From Bettongia penicillata ogilbyi (Eukaryota > Chordata > Mammalia > Diprotodontia > Potoroidae): 64,000 nucleotides of DNA. Positions 10,986 through 23,440 of this stretch are shown piece after piece (position 1 is the first letter of the stretch; each line of letters begins with the position of its first letter). The notes under the pieces are model-generated. The model ran no database searches. It was given only the letters and a program-made list of their open reading frames with translations, and was not told the DNA's origin. The position numbers and the translations under genes were made by a program. The DNA lies in assembly GCA_023548195.1 (NCBI GenBank), contig JAJHZJ010000336.1, forward strand, positions 2,832,704-2,896,703, given 5' to 3'.

Positions 10986-13195
10986 GGTAATTGACAGGTG
11001 CCAAGGGGAGTGCACAGCCCAGTGTGGGCCACATTGCATGCAGCAAGGGCAGGACTGGAGCAGGCTTCAAGGCACCACATCACTGGCGGCAGCTATGGGT
11101 CCCAGATTCCTCAACTCACAAACACCAAAGACAGCTTCAAAGGTCAGTTTGAAAACTCTTTCACTTGGCTGAGAAGGGAACACAGCGTCTAGCCTCAGCC
11201 CCAGGCAGCAGCAGCTTCCATTGTTGGAGCCCTAGCCTAAAGCCCCTGGGGGAATTGAGCAGCTGATCTGAATCTCAGCCCTGAGCAGGGGGCCCTGGAG
11301 TGAGGAGGAGTGGTGGCTGGAGTAGTGGAACTAGTGGAGGCTCTGGAGGCTTTTGAAAATCAAGTAAGAGAGGTGAAAGAAAAATTGAGAAGAGAAATGA
11401 GAGCAATGCAAGAAAATCATGAAAAGCAAGTCACCAGCTTACTAAAGGAGACCCCAAAAAAATGCTGAAGAAATTAACACCTTTAAAAATAGACTAACTC
11501 AAATGGCAAAAGAGGTCCAAAAAGTCAGTGAGGAGAAGAATGCTTTAAAAGCAAAATCAAATAAATGGAAAAGGAGGTTCAAAAGCTCACTGAAGAAAAT
11601 AGTTCTTTCAAAATTAGAATGGAGCAGATGGAAGCTAATGACTTTATGAGAAACCAAGAAATTACAAAACAAAACCAAAAGAATGAAAAAATTGAAGACA
11701 ATGTGAAATATCTCATTGGAAAAACAACTTACCTGGAAAATAGATCCAGGAAAAACAATTTAAAAATTATGGGACTACCTGAAAACCATGATCAAAAAGG
11801 AGCCTAGACATCATCTTTCATGAAATCGTCAAGGAAAACTGCCCTGTTATTCTGGAACCAGAGGATAAAATAAATACTGAAAGAATTCAACGATCACCTC
11901 CTGAAAGAGATCCAAAAAGAAAAACTCCTAGGAATATTGTAGCCAAATTCCAGAGTTCCCGGGTCAAGGAGAAAATATTGCAAGCAGCCAGAAAGAAACA
12001 ATTCAAGTATTGAGGAAATACAATAAAGATAACACAGGATATTCCAGAAGTAAGTCAAAGGAACTAGAACTATCAAGAATCACTTACCCAGCAAAACTGA
12101 GTATAATACTTCAGGGGAAAAATGATCATTCAATGACATAGATGACTTTCAAGTATTCTTGATGAAAAGACCAGAGCTCAATAGAAAATTTGACTTTCCA
12201 AACACAGTACTCAAGAGAAGCATGAAAAGCTAAACAGGAAAGAGAAATCATAAGGTACTTACTAAAGCTGAACTGTTTACATTCCTACATGGGAAGATAA
12301 TATTTGTAACTCTTGAAACCTTTCTCAGTATTTGGGTAGTTGGAGGGATTATACACACATATATATATAGACAGAGGGCACAGGGTGAGTTGAATAGGAA
12401 GGGATGATATCTAAATAAATAAAATTAAGGGGTGAGAGATGAATATATTGGGAGGAGAAAGGGAGAAATGGAACGGGGCAAATTATCATAAAAAAAGCAA
12501 GAAAAAGCTTTCTTGAAGGAGGGGAAAAGGGTAAGGTGAGGGAAAAAGCAAAGCTTACTCTCAACACATTTGGCTTAAAGAGGGAATAACATGCACACTC
12601 AATTTGGTATGAAAATCTATTTTATACTACAGGAAAGTAGGAGAGAAAGGGATAAGTAGGGTATGGTGGGGATGATAGAAGGGAAGGCAAATAGAGAGGA
12701 GGGGGTAATTAGAAGTAAACACTTTTAGGGAGGAATCAGGTCAAAAGAGAGAATAGACTAAATGAGGGGAAGGATAGGATGGAGGGAAATATAGGTAGTC
12801 TTTCACAATATGACTATTATGGAAGTCTTTAGCAAAACTACACATATATAGCCTATATTGAATTGCTTGCATTCTCAGTGGGGATGGGTGGAGAAAGAGA
12901 AAGGGAGAGAAGTTGGAACTCAAAATTTTAGGAACGAATGTTGAGAATTGTTTGTGCATGTAACTGGGAAATAAGAAATACAGGTAATGGGATATAAAAA
13001 TCTATCTTGCCCTACAAGAAAAGAGAGAAGATGAGGGTAAGAGAAGGGAGGGGTGTGATAGAATGGAGGGTAGATTGGGGGAAGGAGTAATCAGAATGCA
13101 TGGTGTCTTGGGGTGAGGGGAGGGGAGAGATGGGGAGAAAATTTGGAACTCAAAATTTTGTGGAAATGAATGTTGAAAACTAAAAATAAATAAAT
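10986..13195 (+). mobile_element. HAL1-type half-LINE, copy A (degraded)
   Basis: Same layout as the intact copy at 41432-44310: GC-richer 5' leader (about 10990-11340), ORF1 remnant (about 11340-12240), then directly a purine-rich 3'UTR and an A-rich tail, with no ORF2. Codons from 11565 give MEKEVQKLTEENSSF, then ITKQNQKNEK and NLKIMGLPENHDQ, closely matching the intact ORF1. The start is missing. Frame is lost near 11455 and 11807, and further indels and stops follow (for example around 12010-12060). The 3'UTR contains the same repeated blocks as copy B. Confidence 0.8.
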
Positions 13196-13219
13196 TGGGG
13201 TAGGGGAAAGGTAATTGAA

Positions 13220-13670
13220 ACATCTTTCGAACACACAAAAGAGAATAAAAGATAGATCAGAAAGGATCATAGACGAACAAGATAGTTTTGAAAGTTACAT
13301 GTTAAGGGCCATGAGTTAGCACAGTAGATAGAACACTGGTACTGGTATCAGGAGAACCTAAGTTCAAATCTTCCCACAGCCAATTATTAGCTGTGTGAAT
13401 CTGGGCAAGTCACTTAACCCCAATGTCCTCTCCCCAAAAAAGTTTTTAAAAAAAGTTACATGTACTTTCCACCTTCAGATGGAGAAGGGAAGTACTCAGA
13501 GTTACAGATTGAGGCATATTTTTTCTGGACATGGCTAACGCAGGAATTTGTTCTTCTTGACTGTGCATATTTGCTTTTCTTGCATTCTCAATGGTGGGGA
13601 GAGAAAAAAGTGAAAAGGAGAAAATTCAGAACTGAAAATAAAATAAATATTTTTAAATAAAGTTAGATGT
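13220..13670 (+). mobile_element. L1 3' end fragment (split by a SINE)
   Basis: After the SINE at 13303-13451 it continues tactttccaccttcagatgg, gaggcatattttttctggac and gcaggaatttgttcttcttg, ending in aaaataaaataaatattttt. This is the same L1 3'UTR family as 54410-55330. Confidence 0.6.
13303..13451 (+). mobile_element. Marsupial tRNA-headed SINE, short type, with target-site duplication
   Basis: A head-only copy of about 150 bases ending gtcacttaaccccaatgtcc plus an A-rich tail. It is flanked by perfect 12-bp repeats, aaagttacatgt at 13291-13302 and 13452-13463. Confidence 0.88.
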
Positions 13671-14100
13671 AGGAATTATTATATATTTTAAAAGAAAAGC
13701 AAGCCTTATATAGTCAAGATTCAGAGTGCTATGTATAATCCTCCTTTTCTGTTCTATGTGATTATCACTATGATTATAAAAATAAAATTTAAAAAAAAGT
13801 TTTCATTATTGTTCTAATAAAGTGACAGATTTTCCATGCACACTGAATATATTACAGAGCCTTCCCACTTCCTTTCTCTTCCACCTACCTCCATTCACTA
13901 AAAGAAGCTGGAGCTAAAATGTTACTTGAGATAAGTCCAGACAGCCATTGCTACACAACAGTAGGTTGTTGTGTAACATGTATGACATATACAACTATAC
14001 ACAAGCAATATGCTGTCCCAGTGGGAAATATTCTGAACCACTTTTTAATTTTTTGGAGAAACCTGTGCTGCTGCTTATGCTCCTTGTTTTTTTTTTTATG
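13671..14100. other. No feature recognised
   Basis: AT-rich DNA with a short T run near 14085. It may include the 5' edge of the L2 element that follows. Confidence 0.35.
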
Positions 14101-16530
14101 ACTTCAACAAAGGATTTAACTTTTTCCTCTTTTCAGTCTATCTTTCTTTATGACTTACCCCTCCTGCTCCTATTCATGACCCTTCTACTTCCAAACGATT
14201 CTCCCTCAGTATTTTCTCCGACCATTACCCCTGCTATGACTTCACTTTCCTTCTTTTCCAATATTAGTCCTATCAATTCCATACTATCCTTTCTTCTTGA
14301 ATCCTTTGTGCTCTTGTAATGTTCTACATCTCATCTACTGCCAAACTTTGGCCCTGAATTACTCCCAACATCCACCTCCTCAGCTACCAGTCATGTGCTA
14401 ATAAATGGAGCTGGAGTAAATTATGTAATCATGCTGACTGAGAACATTGTAAATTTATGCTAGTTTACTTCAACTGGGCCCTCCCTGCAGCAAGGCAATC
14501 CTTTCATTCCTTCTTAATTGCTTCCCTATTCCATCCCTCAAAGAAGTTATTCCAAACTTACGTTCCTCCTCAAAACTCCCAAACTTTCTCCTCCCTCTGT
14601 TTCAACTAAAGACTTTGATTTTTGAGAAAATTGAGACTCTGAGGTAAGTTCCCTCTTTTCTCTTTGTCTCAAAACCCTTTGTTTCCATCCCCCACTCTCT
14701 CTTCCTTCCCTCCACTCTCTGACAAGGAAGTGGTCCTTCTTGCCAAGGCCAACCCCTTACCTGTGCACTCCATCCCATCCCCTCTTATATTCTCTAGAAG
14801 ATTACCACCTCAAGCATACCCCTGAAAAATCTTCAACTTCTCCCTATCTGTTGATTCCTTTCCCACTGTCTCTAAACATGCCCAAGCCTCCTCCATCTTT
14901 AAAAACCTTTACCCCTTTTCTCTTTCTCAACTGACTTCTAGAGAAATTTGTTTCCACTATTGCCCCCATTTCTACTTCTTTAATTCTTCAGCCCTTTACA
15001 ATCTGACTTCTGACCTCATTACTCATTTAAAACCATTCTCCCCAAACTTATCAATGATATCTTAATAGACAAATCCTTAGCAATATCAGCTAAATTTGAC
15101 CCTTTTAATAACCCTCTCCTTCTTGGATATTCTCTTACTCTCTGTCTCTGTCTCTCTGTGTCTGTGTCTCTCTCTGTGTGTCTCTGTCTCTATCTCTCTC
15201 TTTCTGTCTCTCTATCTCTATCTCTCTCTGTCTCTCAGCTTTCATGATATGGCTTTCTCCTGGTTCTCCTATCTATCAAACAACTCCTTTGCTGGTTCTC
15301 ATTCATATCATACCTCCTAATTTGAGTGTTCCCCTAGGATTTGTCTTAAGTCCTCTTTTCTCCATGATCTCATCACTTCTCATCAAGTCAGTTATCCTCT
15401 CTGTGGAGGCACTGTACAAATCTAAACATCCTGCCCCAGTGTCTCCCTTAAGTTCCAGTCTTGCTTGACCAATTGCCAGTTGTACATTTCAAACCAGATG
15501 TCCTGAAAATATCTCAAATTTAGTATGTCTAAAACAGAACCCTATTCCCTAATCCCCCCAGCTCCTATTCTCTAAAACTTTCCTATTTCTATTGAAGATG
15601 CCACCATTCAGTCTCCCAGAATTCTCTTTGCCACTTCATTTTTCCTCATTCCACAAAACCATTTGGTTGCCAAATCTTACAGGTTCTACCTCCACATTTC
15701 TCCCACCTGACCTTCTCATTACTCACACAGATGCCACCTTAGTTTAGTCTCTCATCACCTCTAGCCTAGATTATTGCAATGACTTCCTAAGTGATCTCCC
15801 TACCTCAAGTCTCACCCCATTCCAGGTCATCCTCCACACTACTGCAAAGGATTTTCCTTAAACAGAGTCCTAACCACATCATTCTTCCACTCAATAAGTT
15901 ACAGTGCCTCATTATTACTCCTAGGATAAAAATATAAATTACTTAGTTTAGCTTGCAAAGCCCTTCACAACCTGGCCCCAACCTGTCTTTCTATATTCAT
16001 TGGTTCCCTATTGATTCGTTCCAGAATCAAACATGAAATCCTCTTTTTGGAATTCAAAGTCCTTCATAACCTAGCCTCCCCCACCTTTCCAGTCTTCTTA
16101 CACATTATACCTACACTCACACCCATCGCCTTCCTTCCCTCCCCACTCTCTCTCTTTGATCCAGTGACACTAGCTTCCTTGTAGTTCCTCAAAAAACCTA
16201 TTCCATCTCTCAGCTCTGCAGATTTTCACTGGGTTGTCTCCCATGCCTGGAATACTCTCCCTCCTCATCTCTGCCTCCTGGTTCCCTTGGCTTCCTTTAA
16301 GTCCAAGTCTTTTCCTAATCCTCTTAATTCTGGTCCTTCCCTCTATTGATTATTTCCTGTTTGTACGGTAAGTAGCTTGTTTGTACATAGTTGCTTACAT
16401 GTTGTCTCTCCCACTAGATTGAGCTCCTTCAGGGAAGAGACTGTCTTTTGCCTTTTTTTTGTATCCCTAACAATTAGTGCTGCACCTGGCACACAGAGGA
16501 CATTTGGGAAATGCTTATTGACTGTCTCCT
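14100..16530 (+). mobile_element. Long L2 LINE copy
   Basis: Pyrimidine-rich strand spanning the L2 3' half. Marks are ctagcctagattattgcaat (L2 ORF2 D-Y-C-N region), gcccttcacaacctggcccc near 15960, ctcccatgcctggaatactc, and the classical 3' end gttgcttacatgttgtctct followed by cacctggcacacagaggaca. Reading frames are broken throughout. The family is ancient and immobile. Confidence 0.75.
15137..15238. repeat. (TCTG/TCTC)n simple repeat
   Basis: About 100 bases of interspersed tctctg and tctctc units inside the L2 copy. Confidence 0.9.
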
Positions 16531-16539
16531 GTTGTTTAC

Positions 16540-17035
16540 AATCCAATTAAAGTGGACTTCTCTCTGTGTCTCACCCATGATGTTCCATCTCCTTTTTTCT
16601 GTGACTTTGCATTGGCTGTCATCCATGTCTGGAATGCACTCCCTCTTTATCTCCACCTCAAACGGTCTTTTGTCCTTTGAGATGCTGTTCAAGTCTTACC
16701 TTCTACATGAAGTCTTTCCTGATTACTCCCAATTACTAGTTCCCTCCCAAACTACCTTTTCTTTAACTACGTTGTATTTACTAGCTTTACATGTGTTCTG
16801 TAGATATAAAGACATCCAGATAGATACAGATGCTGATACAGACATAGACAAACACACACATACACACACATATATAGATATAGACATTGATATAAACATA
16901 GACATAGACATGGACTTGTCTAACCTGGTCAAATTTACCTCCATCATAGGGATTTTTAATTTTTTTGTTTTTGTATCCCCCCATACTTCATACAGTATAT
17001 ATCTGACTTTTAATAAGTGCTCATCAATTTAGCAA
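16540..17035 (+). mobile_element. Second L2 3' end
   Basis: Directly follows the first. It repeats the L2 signature catgtctggaatgcactccc and ctacatgaagtctttcctga, and ends with a degraded aataagtgctcatcaattta. Confidence 0.6.
16803..16915. repeat. (GATA/GACA/CA)-type microsatellite
   Basis: Mixed gatacagatg, gacatagaca and acacacatac units expanded inside the L2 3' end. Confidence 0.85.
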
Positions 17036-17464
17036 TTAGTTATCCAAGATCTCAGAGATAGAAGAACCAGAATATGGACTCAAGTTCTCTGACTCTAGAC
17101 CAGCTATTTTCCTACAGCATCGTATTGTCATTCTTTAAAATTTTGTATTTGACTATAGGTCCCAAACCTTCATAACTAAAAAATGAGAAATAGAAATGTA
17201 ACCAAGCTGGTACAACTAGTCCTAGAAAGTGGTACTGGGGCTTGTTTGGAGAATGGGGATCTCCCAGCATTCACAACTCCTTATGCTCTTTAGGAGAGAA
17301 ACTATCTCCTGTCCTAAAAGCCAGGACTGTTGTATATCCTCACTGCTGCCATTGATAGGATACAGAAGCAGTTACAGACCATTCCCTGGTAGTGCTAGAG
17401 CCCCTAAAAATCCCTAAATCCTCCTCCACTTCTTAGTTACTCTATATTTCCTTTATTTTGGATG
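17036..17464. other. Non-coding, contains one half of a local duplication
   Basis: No gene. Segment 17186-17290 (gaaatagaaatgtaaccaag ... ctcccagcattcacaactcc) resembles 17624-17730; see findings. Confidence 0.4.
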
Positions 17465-17885
17465 GAGAAAGCAGTGTGGTACAGAGGAAAAAGCATTGAA
17501 TAGAGGCAGAAGAATTAAATACTTCTGAGGCTTATTGTTTAACTTTTGACAAGTCCCTTAACCTCTCTGGGGCTCAGTTTCCCCATCTGCAAAATGAAAG
17601 GCTTAGATTCAAGGACTTCTAAGAAATAGAAATATAACTAGAGTAGTGTGACTAGTACAGTTCAATGATCCTGGGGTATTGTTGATTTGGAATTATGGGG
17701 AGCTCCCAGCACTGCCAACTTCCTCTGCTCCCAACAAACCATGCTCCAGCCTCTGATCCTTTGACTTTGATGAGTCAGCTTACTTCACTAGGTTCCAGTT
17801 TTCCCATCTGCAAAATGAAGCAGTTGCATTAAGTGAGCTCTAAGGTCTCTTCTGGTGGTTCTTCAAGTATGATTTTCAACAGGGC
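17465..17885 (+). repeat. Two MIR-like fragments
   Basis: Both contain the MIR core: cttaacctctctggggctca with ccccatctgcaaaatgaaag at about 17560-17600, and ttttcccatctgcaaaatga at about 17798. A non-MIR duplicated segment separates them. Confidence 0.55.
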
Positions 17886-19740
17886 ATTCTTGGTAGGTTT
17901 GTATGTCAAAACCAAGTCCTTCTCCATGAAGTCCCAATCTTTTTTTCATTACCTGAAGAAGGGACTCAGAAACAACAAGCATTTTAGGAAAGAAGTGGTC
18001 CTCCATCAATAAGGCAAGCATCTTTAAGAAGTGACTAATTCTGGGATGAATCAGATCTATAATTTCTACTGCTGGCCTCTTTAAAAAAATTTAAAGAAGT
18101 TCCCCCAACTCCTCACCCTATCCTTTCCTACATTTCTTGCTGTCAAACCAGTTGAAAGAAATAAGGAAATGAATACCAGAGGAAGAAGGTTAATGAAAGA
18201 TTAAGCAACCTAAAAGTCACCCCCAAGTTCTCATCATTCCTTCCCAGGTGCTGCCTTCCTGGTGCCCTGACATTTGGGGGTTTACTTTCCTAGGAGATGC
18301 TCATGGAATATTCACAAAAGCACAGTTGTGCTTAATCCTGGGGCAGAGCAGAAGGCTCAAGCTACCCTGCTGATACAATTAGGGTAGCAGTTATATGTCA
18401 GATTAGCATAAACAGCTAGGCTCCCTCAGCTTCTCCCCAAGGGGGCCTCTGTAGTGCTTCACAGGTTGCTAGGTTGCTGCCTTTAATGAATTAAATATAT
18501 GAGTAAGGCAAAGTTCCTGATTTAACCATAGTGTCAACACCACTTGGTCAACTCTAAAAACACAGAGATGATGGAAGAGATCATTGGGTCCAAGACATTG
18601 AAATTTTGGGGGGGTTATAGGCTCCAAGCTCTTGTACAAAGTTGTGAACAAACATTCAAATTCAATATATCCTTATCTCACATTCTCTCAAGGAACCTTA
18701 GAATATCCAATGATGAAGTAGAACTGTACAGACTATTGGCAGAGTCCATAATCCAAAGTCTTGAAGAAACTGACTATTCTTTATATATTAGGCTTATCCA
18801 GAAAGGTTTTCCTCTAGAGCCCAAGTAAGTACATCTTGCTCCCTGTGTAGCTTAGAAAAGGTATGATGTTCCTTAACAAGGTGTCAAATCCATGGGCAGT
18901 GGCCCCACTAATTAGGTCTTCATTCTGGAATGGATTCAAGTTCACTGCTGGTTCACACACCAGAACTATGTCCTGTAAAAGGGCAACACACAAACTCAAG
19001 TGGACTGGAGAGGGAGGGAGGAGGTCAGATAGAGGGGAAAGAAGGGGAATATATAAACATGGATTTGGTTCCCTGGAGAGAGTCTTACACAAGCAGAGAA
19101 TTTCAGCAGTGGAGAGGCAGTGGTAGAGCAGCAGAGGCGTTTTTAGACCAAGCCAAGGACTTGGTTTAAACCAAGAACTGCCGACGTCAGAACAAAGAAA
19201 TAATAAGGCATTCAAATCACAGCAAGGAGGAGCAAACCTTGACCTGGCAGTTTGCTGATATTTCAAGACATGTGGAGAAAGAGGTGGAGGAGTATCAATG
19301 TTCTAGAAGCTCCAAATTTTGTTCCCTTTTTGGAGGGCATCAACACTTGGAGAGTATTATAACCCTGAAGGACTGGAGATGGAATATAGAGCCTATTAGA
19401 GAAGGAAGTGGAATTAGCTTGATAGTTTATGGGCTCAGGTTGGGGTTCTTTCTTGTTTTCTGCCTTCATCTAGAAGGTGGAACTTAAATAGCAGCTAACT
19501 CTAATGCTGAGGTGACATGAAATCTACCCTGTATATTAGATGTTTTGTTAGCTTGAGTGCTTGCATAAGAGCCAAGACTTCTTTTTTTCCTTTTGTTGGG
19601 GAAATGTTGACATGAACCAAGTTCTGATGTTCCTAGAGGAAACCCTGGACTTGGGCCCAATCTCACACAGATAGTGTATGTCAGCAGCAACCCTAGGACT
19701 AGAACCCAGATCTCCTGATCCCCAGTTCCAAGACTCTTTT
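17886..19740. other. Unassigned non-coding DNA
   Basis: No repeat family recognised. A 94-codon + strand open frame (18544-18828) has a plausible composition (VELYRLLAESIIQSLEETDY) but no splice context and no family I recognise. I treat it as unproven. Confidence 0.35.
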
Positions 19741-20450
19741 TCCTACACTCTAATCTAATAATCATTCCTACCATTTGTATAGTGCTTTAAAATTTTCAAA
19801 GTGCTTTCACAGAGGTCAAGAACTGGAAATAGAGGGAATACCCATCAATTGGGGAGTGACTGAGCAAGTTGTGGTATATGAATGTAAGGAAATATTATTG
19901 TGCTGTAAGAAATGACAAACAGGTGGACTTCAGAAAGACCTGGATAGACTTGTATGAATTGATGCTGAGTGAAGTGAGCAGAACCAGGAGAACATCATAC
20001 ATAGTAACAGCCACAGTGTGCAAGGACCATTTTTGATAGACTCAGTCCTTCACAGCCATGCAAAGACCTAAAACATTTCCAAAGAACTCTTGATGCAAAA
20101 TGTCATTCACATCCACAAACAACTATGGAGTTGGAACACAGAATGAAGTAGACTATTTTCTCTTTTGTTATGTTTGGTTTTATTTAGTTTTACTCATGCT
20201 TTTTCCCATTCATTTTAATTCTTCCATACAACATGACTAATTTGAAAATGTGTTTAATAAGAATGTATGTGTAGAGTCCATATAAGATGGCATGCCATCT
20301 TGAAGAGAGAGGAGGGGATGGAGGGGGAGAAAATTTAAAATTTATGGAAGTAATTGTTGAAAATTGAAAACAAATAAATTTGGAGGAAATTTTTTTACAT
20401 GCTTTCACATACATTATTTCATTTAATTCTCCTAAGAAATGGAGGCTCGA
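19740..20450. repeat. CORE-SINE host split by an L1 insertion
   Basis: Left half: accatttgtatagtgcttta and tttcaaagtgctttcac. Right half: cacatacattatttcattta and ttctcctaagaaatggaggc. Together they form one MIR/CORE-SINE interrupted at 19812-20399. Confidence 0.7.
19812..20399 (+). mobile_element. L1 3' end with target-site duplication
   Basis: 5'-truncated L1. It opens with the end of ORF2 (tgtggtatatgaatgtaagg, gaagtgagcagaaccaggag) and a 3'UTR ending gttgaaaattgaaaacaaat. It is flanked by tgctttcaca at 19802-19811 and 20400-20409. It is the same L1 family as 40979-44810. Confidence 0.85.
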
Positions 20451-20749
20451 AAAGTAGTAGGCCACTTCTGACACCTACTGGATTCATTTGACCCTGGACT
20501 GTCACTAAACCTCTCCTTGCTCCTGGGATAACTCTCTGTGGCTGGAGGTTGTACAGTAGTTGCTCGTCTGCATGGGTGGAGTGAGTTTCCCCATCTAGTA
20601 CTCCCTGTGCTGATGGAATCACAGGTCTCACCAAAATATAAAAGTGAAACAAAAAAAGAAAGACAAATGACTTTCAATCTAGGAAGATAGTCAAGAGGTC
20701 TATATCTGCTACCAGATAAGATTTGGAGCAAGTCACATCTCAGTATATT

Positions 20750-21275
20750 TCTGGGTATTATAAAGCCCTTTGTAGTTCATCCCCTTCCTCCCTTTCCGGT
20801 CTTCTTACATGCTTCTATCCAAGTACTCTACAATTCAGTGACAATGTCTCCTTTCTGTTTCCTGAATAAGAGGCTCCATGCCTTCCAAGGTACTGTCCCC
20901 TAAGCCCTTAATGCTCCACCTCCAGGCTTCTCTGGCTTCCTCCAAGTTTCGGCTAAAATCTCACTTTTCTGCAGGAAGACGTTTCCGGTCCTCATCAATA
21001 TTAGTGCCTTCCCTTTCTCTCACTTAAATCCAGTTCACTCGCGAGTCATGGCATCACCTTCTCAATGTCAGAGTCCTCTCAGACCAACAATAACAACCCC
21101 CTGTACTTCTCTTTGTACACCTTATATGTATATAATTGTTTGCATGTTGTCTCTTCCATTAGTATGGGAGCTCGTAGAAGGCAATGGGAGGCCTTGTCTC
21201 TCCAGGGAACCATAGCCCCAGAATGTAGTTCTTGTATATAGTAAGTGCTTAATAAATGCTTCTTGACTGATAGCC
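20750..21275 (+). mobile_element. L2 3' end split by a SINE-tail fragment
   Basis: Carries ttccggtcttcttacatgct, then after the insert tgtttgcatgttgtctcttc and gtaagtgcttaataaatgct, the L2 terminus. Confidence 0.75.
21012..21100 (+). mobile_element. SINE/LINE 3'-tail fragment
   Basis: Short copy of the tail tctcacttaaatccagttca ... gtcatggcatcaccttctca shared with 24790-24990, 57145-57312 and 57770-58035. Confidence 0.55.
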
Positions 21276-23150
21276 AATATATACAAAGCAAATGGGGAGG
21301 CATCAGGGTAACCCTGGAGGACATCACCAAACTGACTCTCCTCTTAACTGGTAGACATCTCCACCAGATGACCCTGCTTACAAGAAAGGATAAATTAGCA
21401 TGTCCCTGTTGGGGAAGGGGATTGGTACAGTAGTCTGTCCAAGACAAGCAAAGCTCACTCAGCAGGCAGAGATTAAGGCCTGAACTTACATGCACGTAAC
21501 ATTCCCATTAACCTCAGTGGGAGTTGTGCTCACAGGAACTGCAGGATCAGCAATAAAAAGAGCCTGGAATGAAGCCGCAAGAGCCCAAGCTGTAGGTTTT
21601 TATTCTGTGTATGCAAACACAGCTTCATATTTGCAAAGGGCTTCATTTGCAATCTGGTGACTCAGCCTCCTACTCTCTAGGGCACCCTCTAGACCCCGAG
21701 CTGGGTGCTGGTAGGAAATTCCAAGTTGTTGCCTAGAGTTAAGGAAACCTGGCAGATCACAGAGGAAAGGCCAGAGGTCACCAAGGAAAATCTCTAGCCA
21801 ATAATATTTATGAACCCAGCTGTCTGCTTTCCTCTCATTGGTCTTTTGGGGGCCAGTTGTTCCAAAGACCTCTGGCCCCCTGCTCCACCCGACCTAGATT
21901 CACATTCCTTCTTTGGGCTAGGACTATTCAGTATAATTCCCAAACTGACAAGACAGAATTAGTGAAGTTCCATTAATTGCTTCCTTGGAGTAAGAGGAAA
22001 GGCCAAGAATCCACGGGAGAAGCAAGCTATGCTGCTGCTTTGGCCCTGAGCCACGGCCTTTTCAGCTATGCATAGCCAGAGGAGGAGTCCTATCGGGCCA
22101 CTGCTGTGGTTCCCTCTATGAATAAGCCTCTGCAACCTTTTGAGACTTCTCAGTAAAGTCCCTGTCACAGAATGGAAGCATGAAAATAACAGTTTTGATC
22201 AAAGAAATCACTTAGAGAAAAAAAACTGTCCCTTAAACTTTCACGATTAATAGATTAAAAAAGCCAGGACCTGTCAGAGCCGGAAGGTCCCTTGAAGATC
22301 CTATCATCCCAGTCCCTTCATTTTCACAAGTTAGTAAACTGATCACAAGCTATCTGAAAGAGGGTTATGGATAGGGCGATGGCTCAACGGGCACCTGCTT
22401 CTCTACTCCTTCCACTGGTCATCAGAGCTGAAAGCAAGATGAAAATGTGTAAAGTATGGTCTTTCTTAGGCAAAATGTAGAAGTCTCCACCTTCCAAAAT
22501 TGAGCTGGGCTATTGCTTCCTAATGACACTGCTCAGCTTTGAGCCTGAGAACAGGGAACATGGGCAAGGCCCTCACTGTGTTTCACTCAAGCAAAGAAAC
22601 CAGGATGGGAGGCCATTGTTGCAGGTCAGTTCCTCTCTACCAGCGCCATCTTGTGCTGGGCCCTGGTAGTAGCAGTATTATGCCAATCTCTAGGGAGCAA
22701 GGTGAACCAAGGTGTTATAGAATTTGACCAGGGAAAGAAGCACTGTTTGAAGGTAAAAATCATAGAAATGAATTATTAGATTTTGAGATTTCATCTAGTC
22801 CCTTTCCAAGCCTTCATCCAGGGCTCATAGATAAATTATCCCAGAATATATGGGGTTCTTGCTATTGCTAGAGGCATCTTGAAAGAAGTTCTTTCTTGAG
22901 GCCTCAGTCCAAATTTGATCACCAGTCTCTGATAGGAAATTCTCCTTTTTGCTCAGTTCTGAGATACTTTCCCTGCAGAATGATCATTATTCACTCTATA
23001 GAAAAACCCTTCAAATACTCAAAGGTTATTGTCAAATAATCAGGTTACGAATAGGGATGGTGTCTCATATTTCTTTCTTTTATCCGCTACAGTGCATGAC
23101 CGAGGACCAGGTCCCAAAGTATATGTTCAGTAAATTCTGGAAGTAGCTTA
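21276..23150. other. Mostly unassigned non-coding DNA
   Basis: No gene seen. A MIR-like patch lies at about 22265-22350 (gagccggaaggtcccttgaa). The rest is unique-looking. Confidence 0.35.
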
Positions 23151-23440
23151 GCACAGGGCACTAAATTTGGAGTCAGAAAACCTAGGTTCTGCCACCTAAA
23201 AACTGTATGATACCAGGCAAGTTATTTAAGTGCTCTGGACCTCAGCTCAGTACAATGGAAAGAGCACTGGAAATAGAGTTAGAAGATCTAGGTTCGAACA
23301 CCAGCTCTAACCATCACTGCTTGTACGACTTTGGGCTAGCCATCTTAACCTCTCTAGGCTTCACTGTGTTCAACAGTCAAATGAGGGGCTGAACCAGATG
23401 ACCTCCAAGGTCCCTTCTAGCTCTAAATCTATGCTCCTAT
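23150..23440 (+). repeat. Two tandem MIR copies
   Basis: Two successive MIR 5' halves: gagtcagaaaacctaggttc, then agagttagaagatctaggtt. The second runs on to aaggtcccttctagctctaa. Confidence 0.65.

Noticed and set aside
16511..17032. 173-codon + strand open frame
   Set aside because: Built from an L2 3' end plus a (GATA/GACA) microsatellite that encodes repeating D/I/T residues.
18544..18828. 94-codon frame as a real gene
   Set aside because: No splice sites, promoter, or family match; kept only as an unproven note.
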